The translations under genes were made by a program, and so were the position numbers. A DNA stretch of 64,000 bases from Anaerococcus obesiensis ph10 (GTDB lineage: Bacteria > Bacillota > Clostridia > Tissierellales > Peptoniphilaceae), in NCBI RefSeq assembly GCF_000311745.1, contig NZ_HE978531.1:798116-862115 (forward strand), in the 5' to 3' direction. The notes beneath the pieces are model-generated. The model worked only from the letters and a program-made list of their open reading frames with translations, had not been told where the DNA came from and searched no databases. Shown one piece after another: positions 17,131 to 25,660 of the stretch (position 1 is its first letter; the number at the start of each line of letters is the position of its first letter).

Positions 17131-17263
17131 AATTTTATATTTAATTTTCGATTATCCGCATAAACACTATACTTTCAAGTATTTTGAAGTATAGAAAAAA
17201 CTCATTTTACCACGAATTTACCACGATTGAATGAGCCTTGATATGACCTATAAAATAACACCC

Positions 17264-17297
17264 AAAAGACATCATTACACCTAAATGGTGTCTTTTT
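17264..17297. terminator. Bidirectional terminator-like hairpin
   Basis: Stem AAAAGACATCATT / AATGGTGTCTTTT (one mismatch) around a short loop, with T-run on the plus strand and A/T on the other. It can stop transcription arriving from the GspE-like gene, and read-through of the cassettes from the other side. Confidence 0.6.
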
Positions 17298-17329
17298 AAA
17301 AAGCAGTCAATCCTAAAACTAACTGCTTT
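17297..17329 (-). terminator. Cassette terminator, copy 1 (after TfoX-like gene)
   Basis: AAAGCAGT / ACTGCTTT stem with a 14-nt loop, followed on the minus strand by TTTTT. The same hairpin follows the other two genes of the islet (17943-17975, 18725-18757). Confidence 0.75.
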
Positions 17330-17365
17330 GTGTATATGGATATGAAATTGTAAACTAGAAGCTGT

Positions 17366-17686
17366 TTATTTTTTCTTTTTAGGCTTTGGCGTTGGTAGTT
17401 CATCATACATCACATCAAATAACCCCGTCAGAAAATCTTTATTATCAACTTCTTCCACCAATAACATTTCTTTGGCGTTTTCGTATGGAATTTCATAAGT
17501 AACTGTTGGCATATAAGAAATTGCAGACTTTGTTGGTTTTACCAGTAACCTATCATCATATATACCGCCAACGATTTTTCCACGATAATAGATAATAAAT
17601 TCTCCCATCATTGCACGATACGTTATTTCTTGTAATTCTGATAATTGTTCTAAAACAAATTGTAAATAATCTTTACTTGAAGCCAT
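17366..17686 (-). CDS. TfoX/Sxy N-terminal domain protein
   Basis: 106 aa, matching the stand-alone TfoX N-terminal domain: MASSKDYLQFVLEQL, then YRAMMGEFIIYYRGKIVGGI and DDRLLVKPT. Ends in a basic PKPKKKK tail. In Gammaproteobacteria the two-domain Sxy/TfoX activates competence genes; single-domain Firmicutes relatives have no known function. Ribosome site GGAG lies 8 nt before the ATG. Third cassette of the islet, with its own promoter in the repeat at 17834-17975. Confidence 0.85.
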   Translation of the reverse strand: MASSKDYLQFVLEQLSELQEITYRAMMGEFIIYYRGKIVGGIYDDRLLVKPTKSAISYMPTVTYEIPYENAKEMLLVEEVDNKDFLTGLFDVMYDELPTPKPKKKK

Positions 17687-17712
17687 TTCTAAATCTCCAA
17701 TCTTGAATTTTA

Positions 17713-17790
17713 TTATTCCAATGCTTTCTTTAAGTCCAGAACAAATTGCTTTTGTTGTTTTTTCAAATAGGTTTTTACAAAAGGTTTCAT
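17713..17790 (-). CDS. Possible 25-residue peptide upstream of the TfoX-like gene
   Basis: ATG at 17790 preceded by AAAAAGGGG with a 3-nt gap; the reading MKPFVKTYLKKQQKQFVLDL continues for 25 codons to TAA. It lies on the transcript from the 17834-17862 promoter and ends 26 bp before the TfoX-like start. It may be a leader peptide, a true small gene, or the 5' scar of a deleted gene. I recognise no family. Confidence 0.3.
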   Translation of the reverse strand: MKPFVKTYLKKQQKQFVLDLKKALE

Positions 17791-17833
17791 AAACCCCTTT
17801 TTAAATTACCGTTTATCGTTTTTTCATATCCAC

Positions 17834-17862
17834 ATTATAACATTCTCATATCAGCACTACAA
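17834..17862 (-). promoter_or_regulatory. Cassette promoter A (for the TfoX-like gene)
   Basis: Minus strand TTGTAG (17862-17857), 17 bp, TATAAT (17839-17834). It sits at the downstream end of the 142-bp repeat and is shared with cassette promoter B. Confidence 0.7.
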
Positions 17863-17942
17863 TAAAATTTTATGCTCCGATAATCTTATTGAACAGCTCT
17901 AACAGACACCATGTCATCACTCCAATCTGAAATTTTGGCAAG

Positions 17943-17975
17943 AAAAAAGCAGTCAATCATAAGACTAACTGCTTT
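17943..17975 (-). terminator. Cassette terminator, copy 2 (after yjdF)
   Basis: AAAGCAGT / ACTGCTTT stem followed by TTTTTCTT on the minus strand; it is the leading part of repeat copy A. Confidence 0.75.
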
Positions 17976-18025
17976 GTGTAGATATGAACTTATAAAATAT
18001 TTAGTTTATGATATTGCAACATCAT

Positions 18026-18442
18026 TTAATGTCCTCTGTGTTTTGCTTTTTTCTTTTGTTGCTTCAACTTAAACTTTTGTTCTGCGTCCATTTGCTTTTT
18101 ATGTTTGGAATTAGATTTATATTCTTCTTTTTTTAATTCATGTTGTAATTTTAAAGCTTGTTGCGATTTTGTCCCAATTCCATTGTTCTGTAATTGTTTC
18201 TTTACATCTCTAAGAACTCTTTTAGGATTTTTCTTATCCTTTTTTACAATCGTTTCAACTGCTGGACTAAATTGTAAATCATAATAATGTTTCAACACAA
18301 ATTCTTGAATATCGTAATCTTTTGGCTCTGCACCAAATGTTACCTTTGCTACGGAAAGTTTTCCATCACAAATTCTTTCAAAAACTCCAACCCAAAAAGG
18401 TTCTGCAAAATACACAGTCAATTTACATTTTATTGTCTTCAT
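18026..18442 (-). CDS. yjdF: YjdF family protein (DUF2992)
   Basis: 138 aa if started at the ATG with AAGGAGGG upstream (18442); the frame remains open 10 codons further but without a ribosome site. It shows the YjdF pattern: MKTIKCKLTVYFAEPFWVGV, FERICDGKLSVAKVTFGAEP, PAVETIVKK, and a very basic C-terminal tail (about 95-138). Function is unknown; family members are typically controlled by a riboswitch that binds aza-aromatic compounds, suggesting a role in handling toxic aromatics. Second cassette of the islet. Confidence 0.92.
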   Translation of the reverse strand: MKTIKCKLTVYFAEPFWVGVFERICDGKLSVAKVTFGAEPKDYDIQEFVLKHYYDLQFSPAVETIVKKDKKNPKRVLRDVKKQLQNNGIGTKSQQALKLQHELKKEEYKSNSKHKKQMDAEQKFKLKQQKKKAKHRGH

Positions 18443-18477
18443 ATCAATCCCTCCTTGTTTATTTCCAAACAAAGAAC

Positions 18478-18562
18478 GGACAACCCGGAGGGGCAGGTTA
18501 CTTACCCTATAAACATAGGACGGCTGGGCTACCTACCAGCTCTCACATAATAAAATGCTTTG
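18478..18562 (-). ncRNA. yjdF-type (aza-aromatic) riboswitch in the yjdF leader
   Basis: A G/C-rich block in an otherwise A/T-rich leader, between promoter B and the yjdF ribosome site. On the minus strand it forms GCTGG/CCAGC and CCTAT/ATAGG hairpins and contains GTAAGTAACCTGCCCCTCC followed by GGGTTGTCCG, matching my memory of the yjdF motif RNA, which lies directly upstream of this gene family. No clear terminator follows, so control is probably at translation. Confidence 0.72.
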
Positions 18563-18615
18563 CGTTTTTATCTTTGTCATTTTAGATAATCATTATTTGA
18601 TTACCTTTCTTGAAA

Positions 18616-18644
18616 ATTATACCATTCCTATATCAGCACTACAA
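18616..18644 (-). promoter_or_regulatory. Cassette promoter B (for yjdF)
   Basis: Minus strand TTGTAG (18644-18639), 17 bp, TATAAT (18621-18616). The transcript would begin about 50 nt before the riboswitch block. Confidence 0.7.
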
Positions 18645-18724
18645 TAAAATTTTATGCACCGATAATCTTATTGAACAGCTCTAACAAACACCATTTCATC
18701 ACTCCAATCTGAAATTTAGGTATG

Positions 18725-18757
18725 AAAAAAGCAGTCAATCCTAAGACTAACTGCTTT
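18725..18757 (-). terminator. Cassette terminator, copy 3 (after the MGMT-like gene)
   Basis: AAAGCAGT / ACTGCTTT stem followed on the minus strand by TTTTTTCAT; leading part of repeat copy B. Confidence 0.75.
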
Positions 18758-18793
18758 GTGTATAGAGATATGAAATTGTGAAATAGAATTTGC

Positions 18794-19273
18794 CTATTTC
18801 AAATCAAAAAGAGAATTTTCATAGTCCTTTACATAGTATCGTATATTTTTACGCCCCTTTTGAATAATGGTATGTCCCTCTGCTTCTAATTTTTCTTTCT
18901 GTGCTTCAATACCATTTGGATATTTAGCATTTAATTCTCCGTTTGCTTTTAATGTTCTCCAATAGGGTGTTTCATCTTCGGAACGCTGATAACTCGCCCA
19001 CGCTACAATAGAAACAAATATACCCGCTGTAATCGGCTCTGTAAAATCTGCACCACTCAATTTTGCAAAGTGTTCTCGTATTTTTCCAACCGTAATCACT
19101 TTACCATACGGAACTTTTTTCATTACTTTGTCATAGTCAATCGGGGGAGCAAAATACATTTTGTTTCCACCATATTTCTCAATACTTTTCTGGTCTATGA
19201 TAATTTGAAATTTTGGCATATCCTTACTATCATGCAACATAGCATTAAAATCTTTTTTATCTTCATTTGCCAT
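18794..19273 (-). CDS. MGMT/alkyltransferase-like domain protein
   Basis: 159 aa with the DNA-binding fold of O6-alkylguanine-DNA alkyltransferases: VPYGKVITVGKIREHFAKL (winged helix), then TPYWRTLKANGELNAKYPNG. The active-site PCHR motif is not present and the AxYQR/TPYWR arrangement resembles the alkyltransferase-like (ATL/YbaZ) group, which flags alkylated bases for other repair. ATG at 19273 is chosen because AGGAGG lies 8 nt upstream; an upstream GTG (19282) touches that site. First cassette of the islet. Confidence 0.82.
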   Translation of the reverse strand: MANEDKKDFNAMLHDSKDMPKFQIIIDQKSIEKYGGNKMYFAPPIDYDKVMKKVPYGKVITVGKIREHFAKLSGADFTEPITAGIFVSIVAWASYQRSEDETPYWRTLKANGELNAKYPNGIEAQKEKLEAEGHTIIQKGRKNIRYYVKDYENSLFDLK

Positions 19274-19378
19274 TTGTGCCACCTCCTACTTTAAGGATAG
19301 TCTGTTTCTTATTTCCATGCAATGAGGCTGTTTGAAAATTATTAACACTTTCAAATTTGTCGCTTTCTTCATATCCAT

Positions 19379-19407
19379 ATTATAACAGTTCCATATATCC
19401 GCCACAA
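19379..19407 (-). promoter_or_regulatory. Cassette promoter C (for the MGMT-like gene)
   Basis: Minus strand TTGTGG (19407-19402), 17 bp, TATAAT (19384-19379). It resembles promoters A and B, and the ATGGATATGAA-like sequence after the -10 is close to that in promoter A; similarity fades upstream of the -35. Confidence 0.65.
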
Positions 19408-19491
19408 TAAAAATCAGCATACCCTTAGCATTTATGGAACAAAAATGTACACTTTTTCTTTCTTCCTCTTGATTACCCCACAACAGAAAAG

Positions 19492-19554
19492 AAAAAGCCC
19501 TGTCAATAGCCTTGCCACCATTGGTGGTGCTTTGCACTCTTTACTGGGCTTTTT
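19492..19554 (-). terminator. Large hairpin after the 63-aa ORF
   Basis: Outer stem AAAAAGCCC / GGGCTTTTT enclosing an inner GCCACC...GGTGGC hairpin. On the minus strand it ends in a T-run and follows the stop at 19584, so it serves as terminator. Its G/C content is foreign to the surroundings. Confidence 0.65.
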
Positions 19555-19583
19555 GTTTGCTGTATCTTCCATGCAAGAGGAAA

Positions 19584-19775
19584 TTAAAGACCTCTGTTCC
19601 ATTTTGCCTTTAGATAATCTTCATAGTCTGCTTCATTGAAGTCTACTTGTGGAGAAGTGTCGGGAATGTTGTTTCTGTTGTCTATATCCGCAAGCTGACG
19701 AAATATCCAATCATCATAAGGGGCATGGTATTTATACTCTTTGGGCTGTTCTCTGTATCGGTCTAACCCTCGCAT
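19584..19775 (-). CDS. Unrecognised 63-aa protein, probably mobile-element remnant
   Basis: Hydrophilic, Tyr/Asp-rich protein (MRGLDRYREQPKEYKYHAPY, then DDWIFRQLADIDNR). I do not recognise the family. The ATG overlaps the end of another open frame that ends ...KLEGMIKVHK with TAAATG, but that frame has no visible start, as if the 5' part were deleted. Codon use and G/C content are higher than in the neighbouring chromosome. It looks like a 3' scar of an integrated element; translation is uncertain. Confidence 0.4.
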   Translation of the reverse strand: MRGLDRYREQPKEYKYHAPYDDWIFRQLADIDNRNNIPDTSPQVDFNEADYEDYLKAKWNRGL

Positions 19776-20007
19776 TTACTTATGTACTTTTATCATGCCT
19801 TCCAGTTTTTGACGCTGTATCAACTGCTTGATAGTGAAAATATAAGAAGATAGACCTAGATATGTGAGGTTTACCACAAAAGCAAAATGCCCGTAGAGCC
19901 GATAAAATAAGGCTTTGCGGACATTTAAGAAGATATAAAAAGATAGTCAAAAAGACATATATAATTTAAATTTAAATTTTTAAAAATATTTTTAAATACA
20001 AACTAAA
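19776..20007. other. Right boundary of the islet (no gene)
   Basis: Contains the reading-frame tail ending KLEGMIKVHK (minus), a TTTACCAC copy at 19870-19877, and a wobble-paired hairpin CCGTAGAGCC / GGCTTTGCGG (about 19889-19920), then a very A/T-rich stretch. The base composition shifts back to the chromosomal level near 19930. Confidence 0.4.
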
Positions 20008-20033
20008 AAATCGGAGATTTTTTACTCCGATTT
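20008..20033. terminator. Terminator after mnmA
   Basis: AAATCGGAG / CTCCGATTT stem with an 8-nt loop and T-runs on both strands; next to the mnmA stop at 20036. Confidence 0.85.
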
Positions 20034-20035
20034 TT

Positions 20036-22214
<2,179 letters not shown>

Positions 22215-22237
22215 TAAAATTTCCTTTTAATTTATAA

Positions 22238-22259
22238 AAGACCTAAAAATTTAGGTCTT
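22238..22259 (-). terminator. Hairpin overlapping the YdbC stop codon
   Basis: Perfect stem AAGACCTAAA / TTTAGGTCTT with a 2-nt loop as drawn; the TAA stop of the PC4-like gene is at its edge. On the minus strand it is followed by TTATAAATT, a weak T-tract, so it is probably a partial terminator between this gene and the cysteine desulfurase. Confidence 0.6.
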
Positions 22260-22479
22260 AGTCGTCAAATTCTTCTTTTAAAATTTCTTTTAAAACTTCA
22301 GCTTCTTCCTTTGTAAAAGTAATTCCCTTACTCATTCTTGTATGATCTTCATTCCAATCTCTCAAATCATATTTAGGATCCCTATCATTCCAAGAAACAA
22401 GATTTAATTCCTTTGTCCATCCTTTTGCATTTGTTGAAAGAACTCCCAAATTTTCTACTATATCATATTTTATTGCCAT
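22258..22479 (-). CDS. YdbC-type PC4 single-stranded nucleic-acid-binding protein
   Basis: 73 aa matching the YdbC/PC4 family: NLGVLSTNAKGWTKELNLVS, WNDRDPKYDLRDWNEDH, GITFTKEEAEVLKEIL. The Lactococcus YdbC relative is a PC4-fold dimer that binds single-stranded DNA and RNA. Located between an unknown gene and the cysteine desulfurase, on the same strand. Confidence 0.9.
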   Translation of the reverse strand: MAIKYDIVENLGVLSTNAKGWTKELNLVSWNDRDPKYDLRDWNEDHTRMSKGITFTKEEAEVLKEILKEEFDD

Positions 22480-22487
22480 ATAAACTC

Positions 22488-22919
22488 CTAACTATAATAA
22501 TTTCTTGGCAAAGACCCAAGCAAAACATATTCAATCTCACTTGTCGCCATTTCCATTTTACGAATTCTGTTTTTTATTCTACCCTTTTGTTTTATAATCT
22601 CATCATCATCTAAATTTTTAATATCTTCTAAACTTTTAAGAAAATTTTGAATTTTCCTATCGTCAGTTTTATAGGAAAAATCACTTTCTTTAATTCTATC
22701 GATTTTTTCAACAAAATCATAGAGATTATGGTCTCTCAATGAAACATAAGAATCAACAAAAATCCTATCAAGTTTTTCCTTGTCATCATAAAATTGACTA
22801 AGATTTTCATATCCAGTCAAATAAAAATTTAATTCATACTCAGCCTTGATAAGACGAATTTTTAAATCCAACAAATTTTTTTGATTTTTAGTTAAATTAT
22901 TTTCATCAATAAGATCCAT
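22488..22919 (-). CDS. Hypothetical helical protein
   Basis: 143 aa, highly charged (Asp, Lys, Glu), mostly predicted helix, without membrane segment, Cys or recognisable motif; begins MDLIDENNLTKNQKNLLDLK. I do not recognise the family. It has a proper promoter (22939-22967) and AAAGGAGAGG ribosome site and is the first gene of a run with the YdbC protein, cysteine desulfurase and mnmA. Confidence 0.75.
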   Translation of the reverse strand: MDLIDENNLTKNQKNLLDLKIRLIKAEYELNFYLTGYENLSQFYDDKEKLDRIFVDSYVSLRDHNLYDFVEKIDRIKESDFSYKTDDRKIQNFLKSLEDIKNLDDDEIIKQKGRIKNRIRKMEMATSEIEYVLLGSLPRNYYS

Positions 22920-22938
22920 ATTATCCTCTCCTTTGAGT

Positions 22939-22967
22939 ATAATATCATAGAATATTTTCTTCTACAA
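22939..22967 (-). promoter_or_regulatory. Promoter of the hypothetical gene-ydbC-desulfurase-mnmA run
   Basis: Minus strand TTGTAG (22967-22962), 17 bp, TATTAT (22944-22939) with TG-A extension before the -10. Close to an AAAGGAGAGG ribosome site. Confidence 0.65.
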
Positions 22968-23042
22968 GGATTGTATTATAAAGTTTTTAAAAATCAATTT
23001 ATAATTTTCATATTATATTTTTATAAATTTTTCCAAAAGAAA

Positions 23043-23064
23043 AAACCTAGTTTAATCTAGGTTT
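23043..23064 (-). terminator. Terminator after msrA
   Basis: AAACCTAG / CTAGGTTT stem with the msrA stop codon in the loop, followed by TTTTCTTTTGG on the minus strand. Confidence 0.8.
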
Positions 23065-23537
23065 GGTTTATCTAATAAATCAATGTGGCAATAACCGTTT
23101 GGATTTTTTTCTAAATAATCTTGATGGTAATCTTCTGCTTTTACAAAATTTTCTAATTTTTCGACTTGTATTTGGATTTTTCTTTCTTCGTTTTTTTGTT
23201 TTTCTTCCAAAAATTTTTTTGAAAATTCTAAATCTTTTTCATCTTTTGAAAAGATTCCACTTCTGTATTGACGACCTACATCATTTCCTTGCTTATTTAT
23301 TGAAAATGGGTCGATTATATAATAAAAATATTCCAAAATTCTTTCTAATGATTCTTCTTTCCCATCGTAGCTTATTTCTACAGTTTCAGCGTGGTCTGTT
23401 AGGTATAAATTTTCGTAAGTTGTTTTTTCACTATTTCCGTTTGCATATCCTACAAGAGTTTTTTCTACTCCTTTTATGTCTTTAAAATATGCCTCAACTC
23501 CCCAAAAACATCCGCCTGCTAAATATATTTTTTTCAT
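23052..23537 (-). CDS. msrA: Peptide-methionine (S)-S-oxide reductase
   Basis: Repairs oxidised methionine. 161 aa with the catalytic GGCFWGVEAYFKDIKGV near the N-terminus, the RYSGIF-like region QYRSGIF, and EDYHQDYLEKNPNGYCH with the C-terminal resolving-type Cys. The ATG at 23537 overlaps the TGA of the ThrE-type gene (ATGA) and has GGAG 9 nt upstream; an upstream TTG (23552) is less likely. Confidence 0.96.
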   Translation of the reverse strand: MKKIYLAGGCFWGVEAYFKDIKGVEKTLVGYANGNSEKTTYENLYLTDHAETVEISYDGKEESLERILEYFYYIIDPFSINKQGNDVGRQYRSGIFSKDEKDLEFSKKFLEEKQKNEERKIQIQVEKLENFVKAEDYHQDYLEKNPNGYCHIDLLDKPNLD

Positions 23538-24004
23538 TTTTTCTTTCTCCAATCATATCTTCTACTTGGTTTTCTAAATTTAAATCCTCTAAGTGATTTT
23601 GATAAAACTGATGCCAACAAAATTCCAAATGAAATTGCTGATGCAACTGCAAGGGTATCAAATAAATTTACAATGGCAAGTGATTTTTTTCCATCTACAA
23701 AATAAAAAAGTGTATTGTAAATCCCTTTTCCTGGTACTAAATTTATAATTCCTGGTACTATAAATAAAATCGCCGGCATGTGACATTTTCTTGCAAAAAC
23801 TTCTCCAGAAATTCCTGTAAAATATGCTCCTGCAAGTGCTGGCAAAAATACTCCTTCAAAAAAATCTCCAACTATCATATAAATCAAAAATCCTATTGCT
23901 CCTGCAAGCGAGGACAATCCAATTGATCTTTTTGGGCAAGAAAAAAACATAGCAAAGCCTACGGCTGATAAATATGAAGATATAAAACCTATTATTAAGT
24001 GCAT
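23534..24004 (-). CDS. Threonine/serine exporter, ThrE C-terminal domain subunit (YjjB-like)
   Basis: 156-aa membrane protein with about four to five hydrophobic segments. It contains GFAMFFSCPKRSIG, ALAGAYFTGISGEVFAR and LVPGKGIYNTLFY, typical of the DUF3815/ThrE_2 half. Works with the preceding YjjP-like half as a two-gene version of ThrE. Ends in a basic tail. Confidence 0.88.
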   Translation of the reverse strand: MHLIIGFISSYLSAVGFAMFFSCPKRSIGLSSLAGAIGFLIYMIVGDFFEGVFLPALAGAYFTGISGEVFARKCHMPAILFIVPGIINLVPGKGIYNTLFYFVDGKKSLAIVNLFDTLAVASAISFGILLASVLSKSLRGFKFRKPSRRYDWRKKK

Positions 24005-24013
24005 ACTTCCTCC

Positions 24014-24781
24014 TTAAAATAAAGTCATTGGAAAGGCAACGCCAATTGCTAGGGCAAGGGATACAAAAAATGACATAGCAAGTCCTGTTAGTCCACTTGT
24101 TGCATCGCCACTCATAAGATCTCTTATAGAATTTGTTAGCAAAAATCCTGGAACATAGGGCATCATTGATGAAACAATTACATTTGCCATATTAAATCCA
24201 AAAACAAATTTTCCTATAATATGGGCAAAAAGTGAAACCATAATTCCTGCTAAAAAATTTTCTATAAAATATCCGTACATTTTCTTTTCTATTTTTATAA
24301 AAATAAGATATGTTAGTAAGGAGACAACAAAGGTTACTGGCAAATCCAAAAAATTTGGAGCTTTCGAATTTACTAACAAAGGAAAGGCTGTTGATGCAAG
24401 GGTTGCTCCTATTATTTTTAATTTTATGTCTGCTTTTGTGGTTTTTTTTATATTATCAAGTTCCATCAAAGCCTGATCAAGATTTAATTCGTGATTACAA
24501 AATTTTCTAGAAAATGAATTAACCCTATCTACAACTATTAAATTATTTCCCCTATTTTTTACTCTTTTAACATTTGCATAAGTTTTACCATCAACATTAA
24601 AGGAATACATTAAAGCATTAAAGGTCGCAAAAACATCTATGTCGCTTGCATCATAAATCGATCTTATTATTCTTTCGACTGTATCTTCAACCCTATAAAT
24701 TTCTGCTCCATTTTTTAACATCATAGCTCCCGCCCTTGATGTTATTTCAAGTAATTTATTTATATCATCTTCTTTATACAT
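24014..24781 (-). CDS. Threonine/serine exporter, ThrE N-terminal domain subunit (YjjP-like)
   Basis: 255 aa. Cytoplasmic N-terminal region (SRAGAMMLKNGAEIYRVEDT, then FATFNALMYSF) of DUF1212, followed by about five membrane segments after residue 130. Start moved to the ATG at 24781, which has AAAGGAT 6 nt upstream; the longer reading lacks a ribosome site and runs through the terminator of the neighbouring gene. 9 bp before its partner subunit. Confidence 0.9.
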   Translation of the reverse strand: MYKEDDINKLLEITSRAGAMMLKNGAEIYRVEDTVERIIRSIYDASDIDVFATFNALMYSFNVDGKTYANVKRVKNRGNNLIVVDRVNSFSRKFCNHELNLDQALMELDNIKKTTKADIKLKIIGATLASTAFPLLVNSKAPNFLDLPVTFVVSLLTYLIFIKIEKKMYGYFIENFLAGIMVSLFAHIIGKFVFGFNMANVIVSSMMPYVPGFLLTNSIRDLMSGDATSGLTGLAMSFFVSLALAIGVAFPMTLF

Positions 24782-24803
24782 TTTATTATCCTTTTTAATA
24801 CAA

Positions 24804-24836
24804 AAGTAACTTTCCAAAATTGAAGGAAAGTTACTT
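24804..24836 (-). terminator. Terminator after the J-domain gene
   Basis: 12-bp stem AAGTAACTTTCC / GGAAAGTTACTT with a 9-nt loop, followed by TTGTATTAAAAAG on the minus strand; follows the stop at 24845. Confidence 0.8.
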
Positions 24837-24844
24837 GAAAAAAT

Positions 24845-25609
24845 TTACATATTTTTGTATTTATTTATATTATCTGATGAAAGAAAATCGTAAGCATCAT
24901 TTATTTTTTGAAATTTTTCAGTTGCATTTGGATCTTGACTTATGTCTGGATGATATTTTTTTGCAAGTTTCCTGTAGGCAAGTTTTATTTCATATTGATC
25001 GCTTGTATATGATACTCCCAAAGTATCACAAGCTTTTTGATATTTTTCTTTAAAACCAAGGTCATTTACAAAACCGCCATTTTGATAAGAACCTGTATTG
25101 TATCCTCCATTATAATTTCTTTCGTCAAAATCAAATCCCGAAAAATTAAAGCCTTGAAAAAATTCCTCAAATCTTTGATTCATTTCTTCTTGTCTTCTTT
25201 GTCTTTCTTCTTCAGCTTGTCTTCTTCTTTCTCTTTCTTGGTCTAGCTTATATTTTTTTGCATAATCTGATAAATTATCAAAGCCTTTTTTCTCTCCAGA
25301 AATTAAAGTATCAGCTTTATCGTACATCCATTCTATCAAAGTATAATTTCCATATCTCAAAAGAGAAATGAAAGATTTTCCTAGAAATGGAACTACTGCT
25401 ATTATCAAAAAAATAGTAAAAAGTTCAGGCGGTATAGCTATAAAAAACAAAGGAAGTACAAATATTACTGAACATCCAATCAACATTATAACTTGGCTTA
25501 AACCTTCAAAGACTGTAACTATTGCATTTAAAATATTTATTAAAAAATTAAATATTGAATTTAATACGCTTGCTAGTCCATGGATAAATTTTCCAAATAT
25601 TTTTTTCAC
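24845..25609 (-). CDS. Membrane-anchored J-domain protein
   Basis: 254 aa from a GTG start (25609) with GGAG 7 nt upstream; a TTG further up (25642) would begin within the -10 box. Two to three hydrophobic segments (about 10-95), a charged Arg/Glu/Gln coiled-coil-like segment (about 130-160), a Gly/Asn/Tyr/Phe-rich linker, and a J-domain at the very C-terminus (about 190-254) with the HPD tripeptide in LAKKYHPDISQDP. J-domains recruit and activate DnaK; the membrane anchor suggests a localised Hsp70 task. There is no zinc finger or DnaJ C-domain, so it is not DnaJ itself. Confidence 0.85.
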   Translation of the reverse strand: MKKIFGKFIHGLASVLNSIFNFLINILNAIVTVFEGLSQVIMLIGCSVIFVLPLFFIAIPPELFTIFLIIAVVPFLGKSFISLLRYGNYTLIEWMYDKADTLISGEKKGFDNLSDYAKKYKLDQERERRRQAEEERQRRQEEMNQRFEEFFQGFNFSGFDFDERNYNGGYNTGSYQNGGFVNDLGFKEKYQKACDTLGVSYTSDQYEIKLAYRKLAKKYHPDISQDPNATEKFQKINDAYDFLSSDNINKYKNM

Positions 25610-25631
25610 GTTTTTTCTCCAATCTATTTTG

Positions 25632-25660
25632 ATTATACCCAAGTTATTTTTATCTGTCTA
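25632..25660 (-). promoter_or_regulatory. Promoter of the J-domain gene
   Basis: Minus strand TAGACA (25660-25655), 17 bp, TATAAT (25637-25632), just after the stop region of the ABC exporter gene. Confidence 0.7.

Larger units (their letters stand above)
17131..17365. other. Left boundary of the cassette islet (no gene)
   Basis: 235 bp after the ATPase. It holds an imperfect inverted repeat (CTATACTT...AAGTATAG, about 17167-17193), two copies of TTTACCAC 11 bp apart (17206-17213, 17217-17224), a hairpin with a T-run (17264-17297), and the cassette terminator (17297-17329). TTTACCAC recurs in the same orientation at the right edge (19870-19877), so these may be remnants of integrase-binding or end sequences. 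Inference only. Confidence 0.4.
17834..17975. repeat. 142-bp intercassette direct repeat, copy A
   Basis: Same length as the copy at 18616-18757, with about ten differences by eye and no indels. In transcription direction it contains the terminator hairpin of the yjdF gene (17975-17943), a conserved spacer of about 80 bp, then the promoter of the next gene. Confidence 0.9.
18616..18757. repeat. 142-bp intercassette direct repeat, copy B
   Basis: About 93% identical to 17834-17975 by eye. Contains terminator copy 3 of the MGMT-like gene and promoter B of yjdF, with the conserved spacer between them. Confidence 0.9.

Noticed and set aside
17731..17800. tRNA- or small-RNA-like folding in islet leaders
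   Set aside because: No cloverleaf or conserved tRNA bases found; only the yjdF leader shows specific RNA structure.
17834..18757. CRISPR-like array
   Set aside because: Only two long repeats separated by a full gene; no short spacers and no cas genes.
19286..19537. 83-codon minus-strand frame between the 63-aa ORF and the MGMT-like gene
   Set aside because: It runs through a terminator hairpin and promoter C, lacks a ribosome site and resembles no protein.
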